From the NCBI GenBank assembly GCA_954871525.1, contig OX940869.1, positions 13,539,001-13,603,000 of the forward strand: a stretch of 64,000 nt of DNA, in the 5' to 3' direction. A program made the translations under genes and the position numbers. Positions 43,501 to 55,786 of this stretch are shown here, one piece after another. Source of the stretch: Parietaria judaica (Eukaryota; Streptophyta; Magnoliopsida; Rosales; Urticaceae). The notes beneath the pieces were generated by a model, which saw nothing but the letters and a program-made list of their open reading frames with translations, had not been told where the DNA came from and made no database searches. Each line of letters opens with the position of its first letter. Position 1 is the stretch's first letter.

Positions 43501-44549
43501 ACAAATATAACTATATATATTAATTTCAGTTTAATAATATTTATCATATTCCGATGATTATAAAATTCATACTCAATAAATTAATAACACAATAAAATTT
43601 ATCTTTGTCGAAGCTATATTGTATTTAAAATTAGGCCATTAAATATTGGCAGTATAGTTAGTACTTAGTTGATGCTAAGAGAGTCGTTTAATTAAGTATA
43701 TGCATTTGCCTCAAGTTATAAATACTGCGATACATATAAGAAAGTCGTTTGATTTGATCCACTCTTTCTTGATAAGCAGAAGTTCATGGAAACCCATCAT
43801 TGCAAAATAATAAATAAAATATTTCAAAGTGAAAACACAAAAACAAATGAGAATTAAAGAATTATAAAAATCATACTTGAAGCTTAGCTGTTTTTGCGGA
43901 CATGGCGAGCAAGTAAGCACTAACACAGTCATAACACACACATCATACTCTCCTTTAATTTACTATACACGAGTCTTGCATTTTATTTTTTATTTTTCAT
44001 TCAAGACTTGCCAAATTCTACATTTTTTAATGACAATCTAAGAATTATTTTTTTAGATAATAGTTCAAATACTCGAATTAAACTTGTGTTATTTAATTGG
44101 TGTAGCTAAACATGGTGATAAACGAGTCGCTCAGGCTATATCCGCCGGCCAGTGTGCTTCCGCGGATGGCCTTCGAAGACATAAAGCTCGGCGATCTCCA
44201 CATCCCAAAGGGTCTATCCATATGGATTCCGGTGCTGGCGATCCACCACAGCGAAGAGCTCTGGGGCAAAGATGTTAACGAGTTCAATCCCGAGAGGTTC
44301 GCCTCCAAGTCTTTCATTCCCGGCCGATTCATCCCGTTTGCCGCGGGGCCAAGAAACTGTGTCGGTCAAGCCTTTGCGATGATGGAGGCGAAGACGATCC
44401 TCGCCATGCTCATCTCTAAGTTCAGCTTCACGATCGCGGATAGTTACCGCCACGCGCCCGTCGTGGTACTAACGATCAAGCCCAAGTACGGGGTTCAAGT
44501 TTTCTTGAAGCCCGTGAGGGAGGAGCACTCTAGTACCACGCAAGGATAA
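40584..44549 (+). CDS. CYP735A: Cytochrome P450, CYP735A-type cytokinin trans-hydroxylase
   Basis: Five exons: 40584-40860, 41431-41657, 41756-41997, 42368-42749, 44106-44549. All introns are GT-AG and the frame holds for 1572 bases (523 residues), the usual family length. Seen: a hydrophobic N-terminal anchor (residues about 3-30), the I-helix AGHETT, the K-helix ESLR (ExxR), the FNPERF block and the heme loop FAAGPRNCVG with its cysteine ligand. Family-specific stretches (RLLPHYVAWSKQYGKRF, KSWLQQQGSK, FPSKYNREIKSLK, IWIPVLAIHHSEELWGKD) match CYP735A closely. Known role: at the endoplasmic reticulum it hydroxylates the side chain of isopentenyladenine nucleotides to make trans-zeatin cytokinins, with a P450 reductase partner. 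No breaks. Intron 4 is 1356 bp and holds a SINE-like remnant. The exons are much GC-richer than the surroundings, especially exon 1. Confidence 0.93.
42790..42891. repeat. 51-bp tandem duplication in intron 4 of the P450 gene
   Basis: AAAACTAATCTAA...GAATTTGTATCTT is repeated at 42790 and 42841, 51 bp apart, with a few substitutions. Confidence 0.8.
43395..43465 (-). repeat. tRNA-derived SINE-like remnant in intron 4 of the P450 gene
   Basis: On the minus strand GTGTAGTAGTAAC (A-box-like) is followed about 30 bp later by AGGTCCCGGGTTCAAACC, which contains a good B box. This spacing is typical of plant tRNA-derived SINEs. The ends and any duplication are not clear. Confidence 0.4.
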
Positions 44550-46237
44550 AGCTTTTGACTTCTTTATTTGGTGATGAAGGGTTTTTTGCTCTTTTGTTAT
44601 TGGTAAACTACACAAAAGTTTTTTTTTGGGCTAATCTTCTTGAATATTGACATATATAATAGTGAAGAGATAGAGTTGGAAAGACGGTTGTGATATTGAT
44701 AAAAAATTACTTGAGATATTAATAAGAATGAAACGAGTCACACACTGATTTTTTCTTTTGAAAGAGGTCTTGTACTATTTTATATGCCACAATATATATG
44801 CCCTTTGGAGCATCTAAACAGCAAGGAAATATTTCATTTGAGATAAATAACTCGTGAAATGATTGGGGAAAAGTGTTTCTTCGCCAACTTATGTATATAT
44901 TTAATTCACATGCACCATCACTTGCAATGATCATATAGACTTATCTACCGGAATAGAAATCAAATTAAATGAGCTTCGATTTCTATAGTTATTAAAAAAA
45001 TATAGGCCAACTTGCATCTGTCAGATAAGTAGTGACACCATTTATATATTTATTTCTTTCCTGCCGTAAAAATATCTAAATTTATCACCTTATTAAAATT
45101 TACTAGTATCTTTATTTTAATTTTAATAGCAAAAAATATAAATTTCTCATTTTATTGGACTTTAATATTTATATTTAAAATTTGATAGTGAAAATACCAA
45201 AATTGATCACTATGCTACACTTTAAAATTCATTTTCAAGATTTGATTGCGAAAACTATTGTTGTTAATAATTTATTGCATTTAACATTTGTGTCATTTCT
45301 AGTTGGTAAATAATTTAGTTTTCTGAGTTAATTATGGGCTCATGTTGGTAAGATGTTATTTTTGTTTAGTAAATTACGGAGGCTCAATATCTCGAATGTA
45401 ATTCGGAATCTCAACTAGATTGGCACCCAAAAACACCATAAAAAAACGAGGCTCAAAATTATATAAATAAAAAATATCTCAATTTACTAACAAAAGAAAC
45501 GAGAACTAACAAAACTTAGATTCTCTCTCAAATCTTTAACATCCAAATATGAATAGAGGTAGCAAAATCTAAAGTTCTCTTTTATACAAATATCATCATA
45601 ACAAAAGATGAAATGAACTCCAGATGTGAAGGCCACTAATGTTGACCTGAAGTTTGAGCACCGAATCTAGATAGGGCACTAACAGTTCGGTTACGTACCC
45701 TCTCTGTAAATATATGTGACTTTAAAATTGATATGCTCGAGAAAACAAAGAAATTTAGACCATTAAGCTCGCATTTCCAAGGGAAACGATAATTCTTATT
45801 AAAAAATTGAACCACGTAGAGTCCAATTCCAGCGAAAATTATCCTAGTGAAATTATTCCACTTTTTTATTTTTATTTCTTTATTATAGCAAACATAACCA
45901 CCACCAATTCCACTTCAAAGGCATAAACAGACACAATGTAAAATGTTAACGAACCATGAGGAAACACGCAATAAGTTCTAAAATACCTCATGTCACGCCC
46001 AAAATACCAATTGAACCATCAATGTCGCATTTCCACTAACCAATAGGAGGGAAGCGTCAACATAATTGATGTTAAGAGCTTTTGTAGAATGACTGTCAAT
46101 GCCAAAAAAATATCAAAATTTGAAGATCTTCCATAGTATTTGACGACCCCAATTTAAAAGAAATTTTCTTTTTTAATGAATCATAAACTTGTCGGGAAAA
46201 AGCCCGTGTTCCGAGACGGCGATGCGAACAAAAGAAC
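44550..46237. other. Intergenic DNA downstream of the P450 gene
   Basis: Includes the P450 3' untranslated region (poly(A) site not determined) and AT-rich spacer. No gene or clear element seen. Confidence 0.55.
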
Positions 46238-46691
46238 TGTGAGATTAAGCCTGACATGACTCAACCCCTAGAAGATATCTCCGCACCAAAGCTTCCCCTA
46301 GCATAGAAGGGCCCGAGCAGAAATCTCTCTAGCAGGAATTCCCCCACCAGAGATGGGTCCGACCAGAGATTTCCCCTAGCAGGAAGGGACCTGACCAGGA
46401 ATGCTCCTACCAGAGATGGCCCTAGCAGAGATGAGAGAGAGCAGAGATGCCCCCTAGCAGAAGAGGACCCTAGCAGGATTCTCTCGAGCAGAAACTGGAA
46501 ATGACAGAAGTCAAGAAGAGCTATTCCAGGAAGGTGCCAAACTTGAGGAGCAAGTCTTATGACATTAGCTTGTAACTTTTTACTCTTTTTGCATTTGACA
46601 TTAATCTGAGAAAATTCTCCAAACTCTATTTGTCCTTTGTTTCTTGTTCTTTATTTTCTTTTGGCAGATCCATTCCCATTGGGAACCAACA
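46238..46691 (+). repeat. Solo LTR of an Ale-like copia, 454 bp
   Basis: TGTGAGATTAAGCCTGAC ... GGGAACCAACA, flanked on both sides by AGAAC (46233-46237 and 46692-46696), so a full insertion was reduced to one LTR by recombination. The ends resemble the LTRs of 14135-19408. Its middle (about 46295-46500) is a degenerate array of CCCTAGCAGGAA and GAGCAGAGATG-type units. Confidence 0.88.
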
Positions 46692-46863
46692 AGAACAACA
46701 TAAAAAAATCACGTAGAGTCGTCGAGATTCATAACGAGATAGAGAGACGTGTGAGGGAGAGTCTCAGAGTGAAGAGAAAAACGTGGGGAATGAGAGTGAA
46801 ATAATCAAGAGTTTGCTACAAGAAAAAAAATCACGATTTAAATTTTCTTTAAAATAATATAAA

Positions 46864-46900
<37 letters not shown>

Positions 46901-47120
46901 TTTGAAAGCGAGGGAGACACATGTCTATTGTGCGTCCCCCTTCCTTCTGTCTCTGCCTATATGATCTCTCTTTTTCATATTCTTGAATCTTGATGTTTTC
47001 ATTTTTCTAATATATATATATATATATATAAAAGCAAAATAATCTCAGGCCAAAAATCAACAATTTTAACCTCATTCTTTCTTCGCCTTTTTTTAAATTA
47101 TTTTTAATTGAAAAATATAT

Positions 47121-47315
47121 AAGTTACAACACTTCGTGAATGTTGCAACTCTTCATTTTGGGTAGTTATTTTAGTAAAACGTAAATGTTGCAACTCTTCA
47201 TTTTAAAAGTTACAACACTTCGTAACTGTTGCAACTCTTCATTTTGCGTAGTTATTTTAGTGAAACATAAAGGTTGCAACTCTTCATTTTAAAAGTTACA
47301 ACACTTCGTGACATT
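47121..47315. repeat. 86-bp tandem repeat, about 2.2 copies
   Basis: AAGTTACAACACTTCGT recurs at 47121, 47207 and 47293, exactly 86 bp apart. Within each unit GTTGCAACTCTTCATTTT occurs twice. Confidence 0.85.
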
Positions 47316-47475
47316 TACAAACTTCATTGTACAATTAAACTTTCATTCTACAACTATCGGTTACACTTTTATCCACAACAAGAACAGAATCATGCATTCC
47401 TCTCATCTCTGTATTGTTATTGTTTTTATTTAACTGTTAATTTGTTCGATCTGTGTTCCTGTTTTTTTTTTCTTT

Positions 47476-47691
47476 AGTTACATGCTTTTTTGTTCTTGAT
47501 TATTTTTCCTGTTAGTGTCAGTATATATATGCTTAAATAATTTTTACATAACTACAAAGCAAGTATTCAAGTTCAAATCTCAAATACAGGCCGTTTTGGA
47601 CAAAAATAAGGATCAACAAATAAGTACATCAAGAAACGAGTCATCTAGAAAGAAAAATATGCGAGAAGAGAAATTTCTATTGACATTCAAG
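47476..47691 (+). repeat. Direct repeat, copy 1 (about 215 bp)
   Basis: Starts AGTTACATGCTTTTTTGTTC and ends TTTCTATTGACATTCAA. Close match to 51356-51570 in the same orientation. Confidence 0.82.
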
Positions 47692-49352
47692 GTGGATTTC
47701 GATACAAGTTTTTTCTCTAAAAATTTTTTGTTCGTCATTCTTTCTTTTATTTTATTTTCATTATATTTTCTATTTATTTTCTTATATTATATGATTGTGA
47801 CAAATATGCTTTCAATCAGTTGGGGTGGTTCTACAGCTAGCGTGGGTTTTTGGAATTGTCATACAATTTCCCAAACAAACGCATATAATGATTTCTTTTC
47901 CAATACTTCGTCACACATTTATCCCTCAATCTAATTGTTTTTTCTACGCAGAATTTTCTCCCGGATTCCGAGATACCTTCAAATCATTCAAGTGCATGTG
48001 AATCAGATTCTATTTTTTTTTTTACTTTTTTCAAAATATTTTATAATATTAACATACAATATTTTTTAAGATCGTATTTATAGAGATTTTTGTGATTATA
48101 TTTTTTTTAATATTTAGGTTTATCAGTAACAAAATTATTGTTGTCGAACATGAGGAAGTTGGTATGGATCGACGAGTCAAACTAGGACAAAGGAACATAT
48201 ACCTCAAAGTGCGATTCTAATACACCCTTCAATCAATATGAGTTTTTCTTTATATTTTTGTAAAATTTATTTTAATTTTTATTTTACAAATTTATTTTTT
48301 CATTATTTGTTAACGTCATTTTCTCAACGCCAAATCTCTCACTCTCTTCTGGCAATCTTATTCGTCCATTCCATTCTCGCCGATCTTAACCGCCCTGTAC
48401 GTGCTTGCAGATTTGTAGAGGTTTAAATATTTAAAAGAATCATTACTGATCGTTTTTTTTAATGATTTTTACCATTCTAGATTTGTACAATTTTTTGGTA
48501 GCTTTGCAATTTACATTGTCCGTTCCATCTTCGATTTTTTATTATTAAGAGTACTTTAAAGATCTGTGTTTCATTTTATTCATATATTTATCTTGCTAAG
48601 TTTGATGAGTTTTAACTTAAATTATTCTTTGATTACCATTATGTGTATAACTGAGGTTTTGATGAATTTGACAAAGGCAGATTACGTATTTTCTTGGAAA
48701 TTTTTATTCCTAAAGGTTTTGATTCCGAACATAACGCTTTGCCTTCCCCCCCGTTCGCTGCGTCGCTTCTCTGGTAAGATTCTTTTGCCAATATTTAGTT
48801 GAAATCATTCAATCTATTATATTTTATTTTGGCTGACTTTTATTCAATTTTAGTCTTAATTAAGTTCCCAACCTTTCCTGTAAGAGTCTTAACTACTGAA
48901 TAAAGTAAAAGTAATATTGTTGAAGTTTTTTCAATTAGATTTATTTTCTTAATATTGCATATTATTATTATTATTTAATTTTTGGTTCATGGCTACGTGA
49001 ATGATTCGTTCGTAGGACACCAAACTGCGTTTGAAAAAAAAAAAGGGTCTTCTAGAACCAGGTAAGTAAGTCCTGATTTTATACGGCGTTTGTTGGGGAT
49101 GGTCATTGATGTTACCAATTTTACGAACATGGTTTCTAGGACAGACATATAATTAACAACTACAATCGGAAATTTAGGTCTTTATGTACAACTAAGTAAT
49201 TTCAGTTTCTTTCGAATGAAAATGCTTTGATTAATGAACTAATAGTGATTTTGTATGTGTTTGTTGGAGGCGTACTAATATTTTAGTTTTGGACATTGTT
49301 TTTCTTGTGTTGATTTTTCAAAATTTAGTTCGTCTTATTTTGGTTGCGTTTC

Positions 49353-49413
<61 letters not shown>
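49353..49413. repeat. (TTA)n microsatellite, about 20 units
   Basis: Uninterrupted trinucleotide run. The leucine-rich ORF across it is an artefact of the repeat. Confidence 0.95.
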
Positions 49414-49414
<1 letters not shown>

Positions 49415-51355
49415 TTCTGTAGCAGAGAGTAGTCCATCTTCACCAGCAATTGCTAAAAAGAATAACCGGACGACCCTTTTACCCTTGTACTCGATTCATG
49501 TAGACTATCGTAAGGAGAATGAAGACGGTGAAGAGATTCAGAGGGAGGATTAATGTGTCTTAGTAGAGTTGCGTGGGTTACTATAATAAATATCTTATTA
49601 GTGAATGTTTTTTTTTAGTTTATGAAGTATTTATGAATGGTAGGTTAAAGTTTCAGTATTTCATCCTAACTTATGTGTTGTGTCATATGCAGGGCATGGA
49701 CTACGAGATAGTTAGGGTAAGACAATTTTGGAAGAATTACTCTGGTAATTATCATCATATCTTATATGCATATATGTTCTTAAATTTTTTTGTGCTTTAA
49801 TCTCATTTAATACTAGAATATACAATGTTTTCATTTTATTCAATTTTTCTCTCATAGAAATGAGATTTCCATGTCTATCTTTAGTGCTGCAAAATTCTAG
49901 TGTTGTGTATGAGTATTATATTAGGAGATATGTTATATTAATTCTTCATTTGGATTTATTTTTCTTGCTTGGGGTTTGATCTGAGTGCAATTCATAGGCT
50001 GCTTTTGGTGTACGTGAGGTTTTACAAGTCTCCATCGAAATCAGGGTGTTTACCAATAGAACCTAAAGATATACGCCTTTCCTCGCTCCAACACGAAAGC
50101 TTAAAATATAATGAGAAATTAACAAAAACATAATATATCTCATACTATTCATGACAAACAACACATAAATAGGTATTGAATTTATAAAATTCATTTAAAG
50201 TTTTATGATTTATATGGTATTTCTTATTGTAGTTATTGTTGGTTTTAATACATGTTTTTTGGCCTTTCTCTTATTTGCATCGGTATTATAAAAGACATTT
50301 AATATTCTGTTTGTTTTTATTTCTGCTTAAATTGACTTCACTGAGTTATACATAAATTTACTTCTTCCAGGGATTCAGACCATAAGATATATGTGGAGAG
50401 AAAGAAGAAAAAGAAATAAACAGAGATATAAGCTTCATATATATTAATACAGTAAACATAATGTTTTAGGCTCTATTTTCGTTGGATTTGAGTTTGATTT
50501 TTCACTTGAGTTATTTTTTCAATGTTACCGATTTTTTTGTTGATTTTAAGATAGTGCTACAACAAATTTTGATTCATTTATAGGTTTTGTTTGGTCAGTA
50601 TGTATTGGTTTTTTTAACCTTTGAATACCATCCTTGATCTGTCTACGTTGGCGATAAGTCATTTTTGGTGGAGCCAAAGGCTGAAACTTTCAAGGTATGA
50701 GAATGAAAGACATTAATTATTCTGTTTCTGTTTCTGTTTTTTTTTTTCTTTATTATATTGACTTAGCTAATTATAAAGTTGCTTCATGTCATTTCAAAGG
50801 ATTTAGACCATAATAAGGATTTTCCTTTATTATTCTTCTCAAACCTATTTCATAGTTTTAAAATATTTAAATTTATTCATTCTTACGAATGATATTTTGT
50901 ATACCAAGGATCTTTGTATGTCGCTCTTTTTCTTAATATGAGTTTTTTCTTGATAAACCAAGTGACATTCCTCATTGACAACCTATGATATATAACCCAA
51001 GTCATTTTCTTATAAATACAAGAAATAAACTTTATTTAAAAACACACGTAACAAACTGATCATTATCGATCAACTATGGCAATCTATTTTATCTAAACAA
51101 TTTTACAAAATGTTAAAATTTAATCATTTGTATTGGTACTCTTTCTTTATTTTCTAAACGATAACTATAATTAATTTCTCTAAAAAATTGACTATAATTA
51201 ATTAAATTAACGTTTGACTCACCCCTGACGTAAAAAACAATTATTGTATAAACAAATTTTTTTTTCCATTAGGGTTTATGGATAAAATTCTTCTATGTCA
51301 TCTTTATAAAAGGTTATGCGATCTATGTTCCTCCTTTTTTTCTCTTTACTTTTTC

Positions 51356-51570
51356 AGTTACATGCTTTTTTGTTCTTGATTTTTTTCTTCTGTTAGTGTC
51401 AATATATGTGCTTGAATAATCTTTACATAATTACAAAGCGAGTCCGCAAGTTCAAATCTAAGATATTTGCCGATTTGGCCAAAAATGAGGATCAAGAAAT
51501 AACTACATCAAGAAACGAGTTATCTAGAAAGAAAAAATAGCGAGAAAAGAAATTTCTATTAACATTCAAG
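51356..51570 (+). repeat. Direct repeat, copy 2 (about 215 bp)
   Basis: Homologue of 47476-47691, 3.88 kb downstream, with scattered substitutions and small indels. Confidence 0.82.
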
Positions 51571-51941
51571 TTGATCATATATCAATGAATATTTTTCTTT
51601 ATCGAAATAAATCATTCATTTATTCTTACAAAGATAATTAATTGGAGGAAAATGTTCATGACAATCATTTATTTCAAACTTTTTTAGAAAAATATGATCA
51701 TCCTTACTATAAAAAAATGATATTATAACAAAGAAAATTGATCAATTGTTTAATTTGATGTTGACGTACAACGTTCACTTACAATATACTATCAAACGAA
51801 TTAATTTATTGAAAACTTTTAAATCACCGTGCAAAGCGCAGTGTCAGTCCACTAATATATTATAATTGTCCAGATCTGAGTATTTTTGGACTGGCGAGTT
51901 GTTTCTGTACTTGCGTATATTTTTGTTTTGGTTGGGATTTC

Positions 51942-52652
51942 TGTTGAATCATGATTTGCGATTATTGACTATTCATTATTTTATGATTCGATTTGTCTAT
52001 TTATGAAAAGTATTGACATCCTTGATGTCATGACAGCTGCTCAGTTATTTCAGGATAGTTATAAGTCGCATTCTCAATCAAGGAGTAATTGAGTCGTTAT
52101 CTCCCTGAAGTTAATGTTGAATATCACGCTGGAGTGAATGAAGAGATTGGCGTGATTGTTCTAATTAGAGGAGAGATTTCAGGAGCTGATTTACGGAAAG
52201 GAATTAGTGTGCAGCTCATATATGTCCCGGCTAATGAGGCCCCATTTCGTTAGCACTTACAGAGATAATCTCTAGAATCTTCGGGAGAAGTCAATCAGCA
52301 ATTCACGAGTGAAGTGAAGTGGAGAAGGACGGGACGTTCGTAGCTGATTGTTGTAAGGGGATCTTGCAAGTTCATAAAGGGTTTACTTCGGATGTCAAAG
52401 CTGTTGTCGTGCCAACAAGGGGGAGTTTCCTGTTTACGTTTTGAATCCTGTTTGTATTACTGATTGTAATCTTCATCTGTAATCTCTTGGTTGATTAATC
52501 TCGGTGAATGCCCCGCAGAAGTAGTGACAGGAAGTCCGAACTGCGTTGCCAAAAATTATTGGTGTTCCTTTACTATTCCGCACTCTCTTTATTCATATCG
52601 TTCACGATTATAACGTCATATTATATGTCCAACGCAAAAATAAGTCATTACA
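51942..52652 (+). repeat. 5' LTR of the SIRE-type element
   Basis: TGTTGAATCATG ... AAGTCATTACA, 711 bp. It contains a purine-rich AACAAGGGGGAG (about 52417-52428) resembling the element's own polypurine tract. Confidence 0.95.
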
Positions 52653-52654
52653 AT

Positions 52655-52669
52655 TGGTATAAGAGCAGG
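52655..52669 (+). promoter_or_regulatory. tRNA-Met primer-binding site of the SIRE-type element
   Basis: TTGGTATAAGAGCAGG lies just after the LTR end. One base (A for C) differs from the usual TGGTATCAGAGC. Confidence 0.85.
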
Positions 52670-52732
52670 TACGCTTAACGTTTGCTTCGGTTTCAGAGAA
52701 AGCGTGAAAAGATCTGCTTGACAATTTTCAAA

Positions 52733-54243
52733 ATGGGATCTAGAGAATCCGCTGGAATTGTAAGGCCTCCTATACTGGATGGTTCAAACTACTCCTACTG
52801 GAAAGCCGAGCATCGTAGAAAGTTGAGAGCATCCTGTCACTGTCGTTAATGGTGTCGCGTCACCAAAGCCCATTGCGAGTTGGGATGCTGCCGAAAAGGA
52901 AGCTGCTCTTGCAAATTCCAAAGCTCTCAATGCTATTGTTTTTGCAATTGACGAAAGACAATTCAACTAGATGGCCACCTGCTCAACTGCTAAATAGGTT
53001 TGGGAATGCCTTCAACTCCTTCACGAAGGAACTGATACTGTTAGAGCATCCAAGATACAACATTTTGCCTATCAATTTGAAAATCTAAAAATGGAGGAAA
53101 ATGAATCTGTCTCTGACTCCAATACTCGTCTTCAAGAAGTGGCCAATAAAGCTTCTCATCTTGGAAAAGGATACTCGGATGCTGAACTAGTTTGTAAAAC
53201 TCTCAGATCTCTTCCCAAAAACTTCCTTCCTAAGATTTCTGTCATTAAAGAAAACCAGAAGATTGAATAAATATCCGTGGCAGAACTGATGGGGATCTTT
53301 AAGATGTTTGAACTGAATCATCTCAACATCAAACAAGAGAAGAGTCCTGCTTTTCGCTCATCCACTGGAGATTCAGGTAACTCTGAGACTAATGTTGATG
53401 ATCTTGCTCTACTAACCAAAAATTTTGGAAGGCTACTGAAGAAATTCAATACAAAGAAAAACTTTTCAAGAGAAGGATTCAAATCTTCATCAAATCAGAG
53501 CTCATCAAAATATCATAAAAATAAATCTGAAGAATCATCAAGATCCACCAAAGGAGTCCAATGCAGAGAATTTGAAGGCTTTAGCCACTATCAAAATGAG
53601 TGCATCAACACTGTGAAGAAAAAATCCAAATCATATCATGCTCCGGTCAACCATGGAAGTTCTGAAGATGACAATGAGGATGACAATGATGAAGAAGGAG
53701 GACTCGTAAATCATTTGGTTGCCTTCTCTAGTCGACTCATTTCATACTCGTCTGACGAAGAAGAAGGTGCTGGTACGTCAGTATTTATGACAGCAGAATC
53801 TGACGGTGAAAATATGGATTCATCCTCTGAGGAAGATGTTCAAGAAATGTACGATGACATGTACAAAAAATGGCTTCAGGTATGTGATCAAAACTCTAAA
53901 GTTATAGACGAAAATTTTGTACTAACCCTGCAGGTTGATGAATATAAGAAGACCATTGAGTCTCTCTCGAACAAATTGAGCTCATCTGATCTGGTCACCA
54001 AAAACCTTGTTCAAAAGATGTCAGAAAATAACAAGAAAATTCAAAGTCTTGAAGACTCTATTTTCAAAATTCAACATGAGAAAGGTGAAGCTGGATGTAA
54101 TCATTGATCAATCCAAAAGGCGTGTAGATGTTCGTGGAATAGACTACAAAGAAGAAGAGGGAAAAATATTTCAGAAAACACCGACCATGGGACCCACTTA
54201 TGTTGTTCAACAATTTGATCCATACTACAATTCTGCAACTTAG
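52733..54243 (+). pseudogene. Gag of the SIRE-type element, broken
   Basis: Begins MGSRESAGIVRPPILDGSNY (52733). A frame change at about 52835 and stops near 52968, 52996 and 53269 break the capsid-like domain. 53277-54107 (276 codons) continues with MAELMGIFKMFELNH, the zinc knuckle CREFEGFSHYQNEC (second cysteine lost), an acidic Ser-rich stretch (about residues 130-195) and a coiled coil. 54108-54243 is the gag-pol junction in another frame. Gag packages the element RNA; this copy cannot do so unaided. Confidence 0.85.
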
Positions 54244-54383
54244 GTGAACAAATCCCAACCTCGCACTAGTAACAAAAGGTTTGTATCCAGAAATTTTTTT
54301 ATCAAATCTCAAAATCCAGTGTTAAAACCATTCCGTCTCTTGAATCAACTTTTACTCGTAGCACTAAACAACTTGATTATCTT

Positions 54384-55765
54384 GTGAAGACTCGTGTTGT
54401 GACACGATGCGACTTTTGTCATCTTCCAGGTCATATCCTTGATCAGTGTAACATTCTGTTTAAGAGTCTTCTTAATGGAAGAAAGATAACCCTTATCAGT
54501 AAGGATGACTCTTTTCAAAGTTTTAATACTGGAAAATTTAGAAGAGTATGGATTCCCAAACCTATTGTTCATAATTACAATTTTTTTATTGCTTATACAT
54601 CTCTTCATTCTACTGCTGAAGAAGCTTGGTATTTTGACAGCGGATGTTCCTGTCATATGACTTCACATCTAGAGTATTTGATTAACATTACCAGGTTTTG
54701 TGGCAAAGTATCATTTGGCGTGGTCGAAGAAGTGATGTAATTGGTGTAGGAGACCTGATGCTCCTTGGCTATCCTAAGTTGACAGGTGTTCTACTAGTTG
54801 AAAATCTAAAAGCTAACCTGATCAGCATTAGTCAGATTTCTGATACTGAACATAATGTCTTATTCACTCACACTAGATGTTTTGTTTTTAGTGATGACCT
54901 AACCCATGTCATGGCAGGAGAAAGATCTGTAGACAATTGTTATCTTCTTGTGAAAAATGATGTTTGTTTCAGAACCTCAGACACTACTTGGGATCTTTGG
55001 CACGAAAAGTTAGGTCATATCAATGATCGCCACTTGCTGAACATTTCTCACAACCAAGGTGTCATTGGTCTTCCTACTCTTAGAAAATCTCACAATGGTG
55101 TGTGTGGACCCTGCCAACTTGGAAAATAGAAAAAGAGTAGTCACAAAGCTGTCAGCTCCATTGTCACTGCCAGATTTCTTGAACTCTTTCATATCGACCT
55201 CATTGGTCCGACAACTGTAATTACCTCAGGGGGAAAGAGGTACATTCTGGTATGTGTTGATGATTTTTCTAGATTCATGTGGGTTAAATTCTTGCAGGAC
55301 AAAGGTGAAACCTTCGAGAATTTCAAAACTTTGTGCACACAAGTTCAAAATCAAAAGGGAATCTCTATTGGAAAGATTGTCCGCATTCGAAGCGACCACG
55401 GGAAGGAATTTGAAAATTCAATGTTTGTCGACTACTGCAATGCAAATGGAATCTCTCATGAGTTTTCTGCTCCAATAATTCCTCAACAAAATTGAGTCGT
55501 GGAACGAAAAAATAGGATGCTACAAGAGATGGCCAGAGTGATGCTTAATTCAAAGGAGTTGAATCTAAAATGGTGGGCAGAAGCAGTGAACACAGCGTGT
55601 CACATTATAAATCGAGTGTACTTCCGCCCAAAAACAAATAAAACTCCATATGAGATCTGGCGAGGTAAGAAACCAAATGTTTCCTATTTTCATATGTTGG
55701 GAAGTCGTTGTTTTGTTTTGAATGACAGGACGCATACATCAAAGTTTTCCCCAAAGAGTGATTAA
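54384..55765 (+). pseudogene. Zinc knuckle, protease and integrase of the SIRE-type element
   Basis: 54384-54740 carries an intact knuckle CDFCHLPGHILDQC and the protease box WYFDSGCSCHM. A frame change at about 54700 leads to 54698-55129 with the GAG-pre-integrase block (WDLWHEKLGHIN ... CGPCQLGK) and a TAG at 55127-55129. The integrase core follows: LFHIDLIGP, DDFSRFMWVKFL, RSDHGKEFEN (55277-55495), a TGA at 55493-55495 replacing the glycine codon before VVERKNR, then the remainder to 55765. All three catalytic residues are still encoded, but not in one frame. Confidence 0.85.
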
Positions 55766-55786
55766 GGGATATTTCTTGGATACTCT

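Larger units (their letters stand above)
47006..51855 (+). mobile_element. Possible non-autonomous Helitron, 4.85 kb
   Basis: The right end has the expected parts: an imperfect hairpin (CACCGTGC, AAA, GCGCAGTG; 51825-51843), 12 bases later CTAA (51852-51855), then T. The left end TCTAATATATATA...AAAAGCAAAAT resembles plant Helitron starts, but the preceding base is T, not the expected A, so the left limit is uncertain. No Rep/helicase reading frame is seen. Inside are an 86-bp tandem repeat, a 215-bp direct repeat pair and a long (ATT)n run. Confidence 0.4.

Noticed and set aside
47515..47934. 139-codon ORF
   Set aside because: AT-rich, no domain, overlaps a direct repeat whose other copy (51356-51570) has a stop in the same frame.
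49344..49553. Leucine-rich ORF
   Set aside because: Translation of a (TTA)n microsatellite followed by unremarkable sequence.
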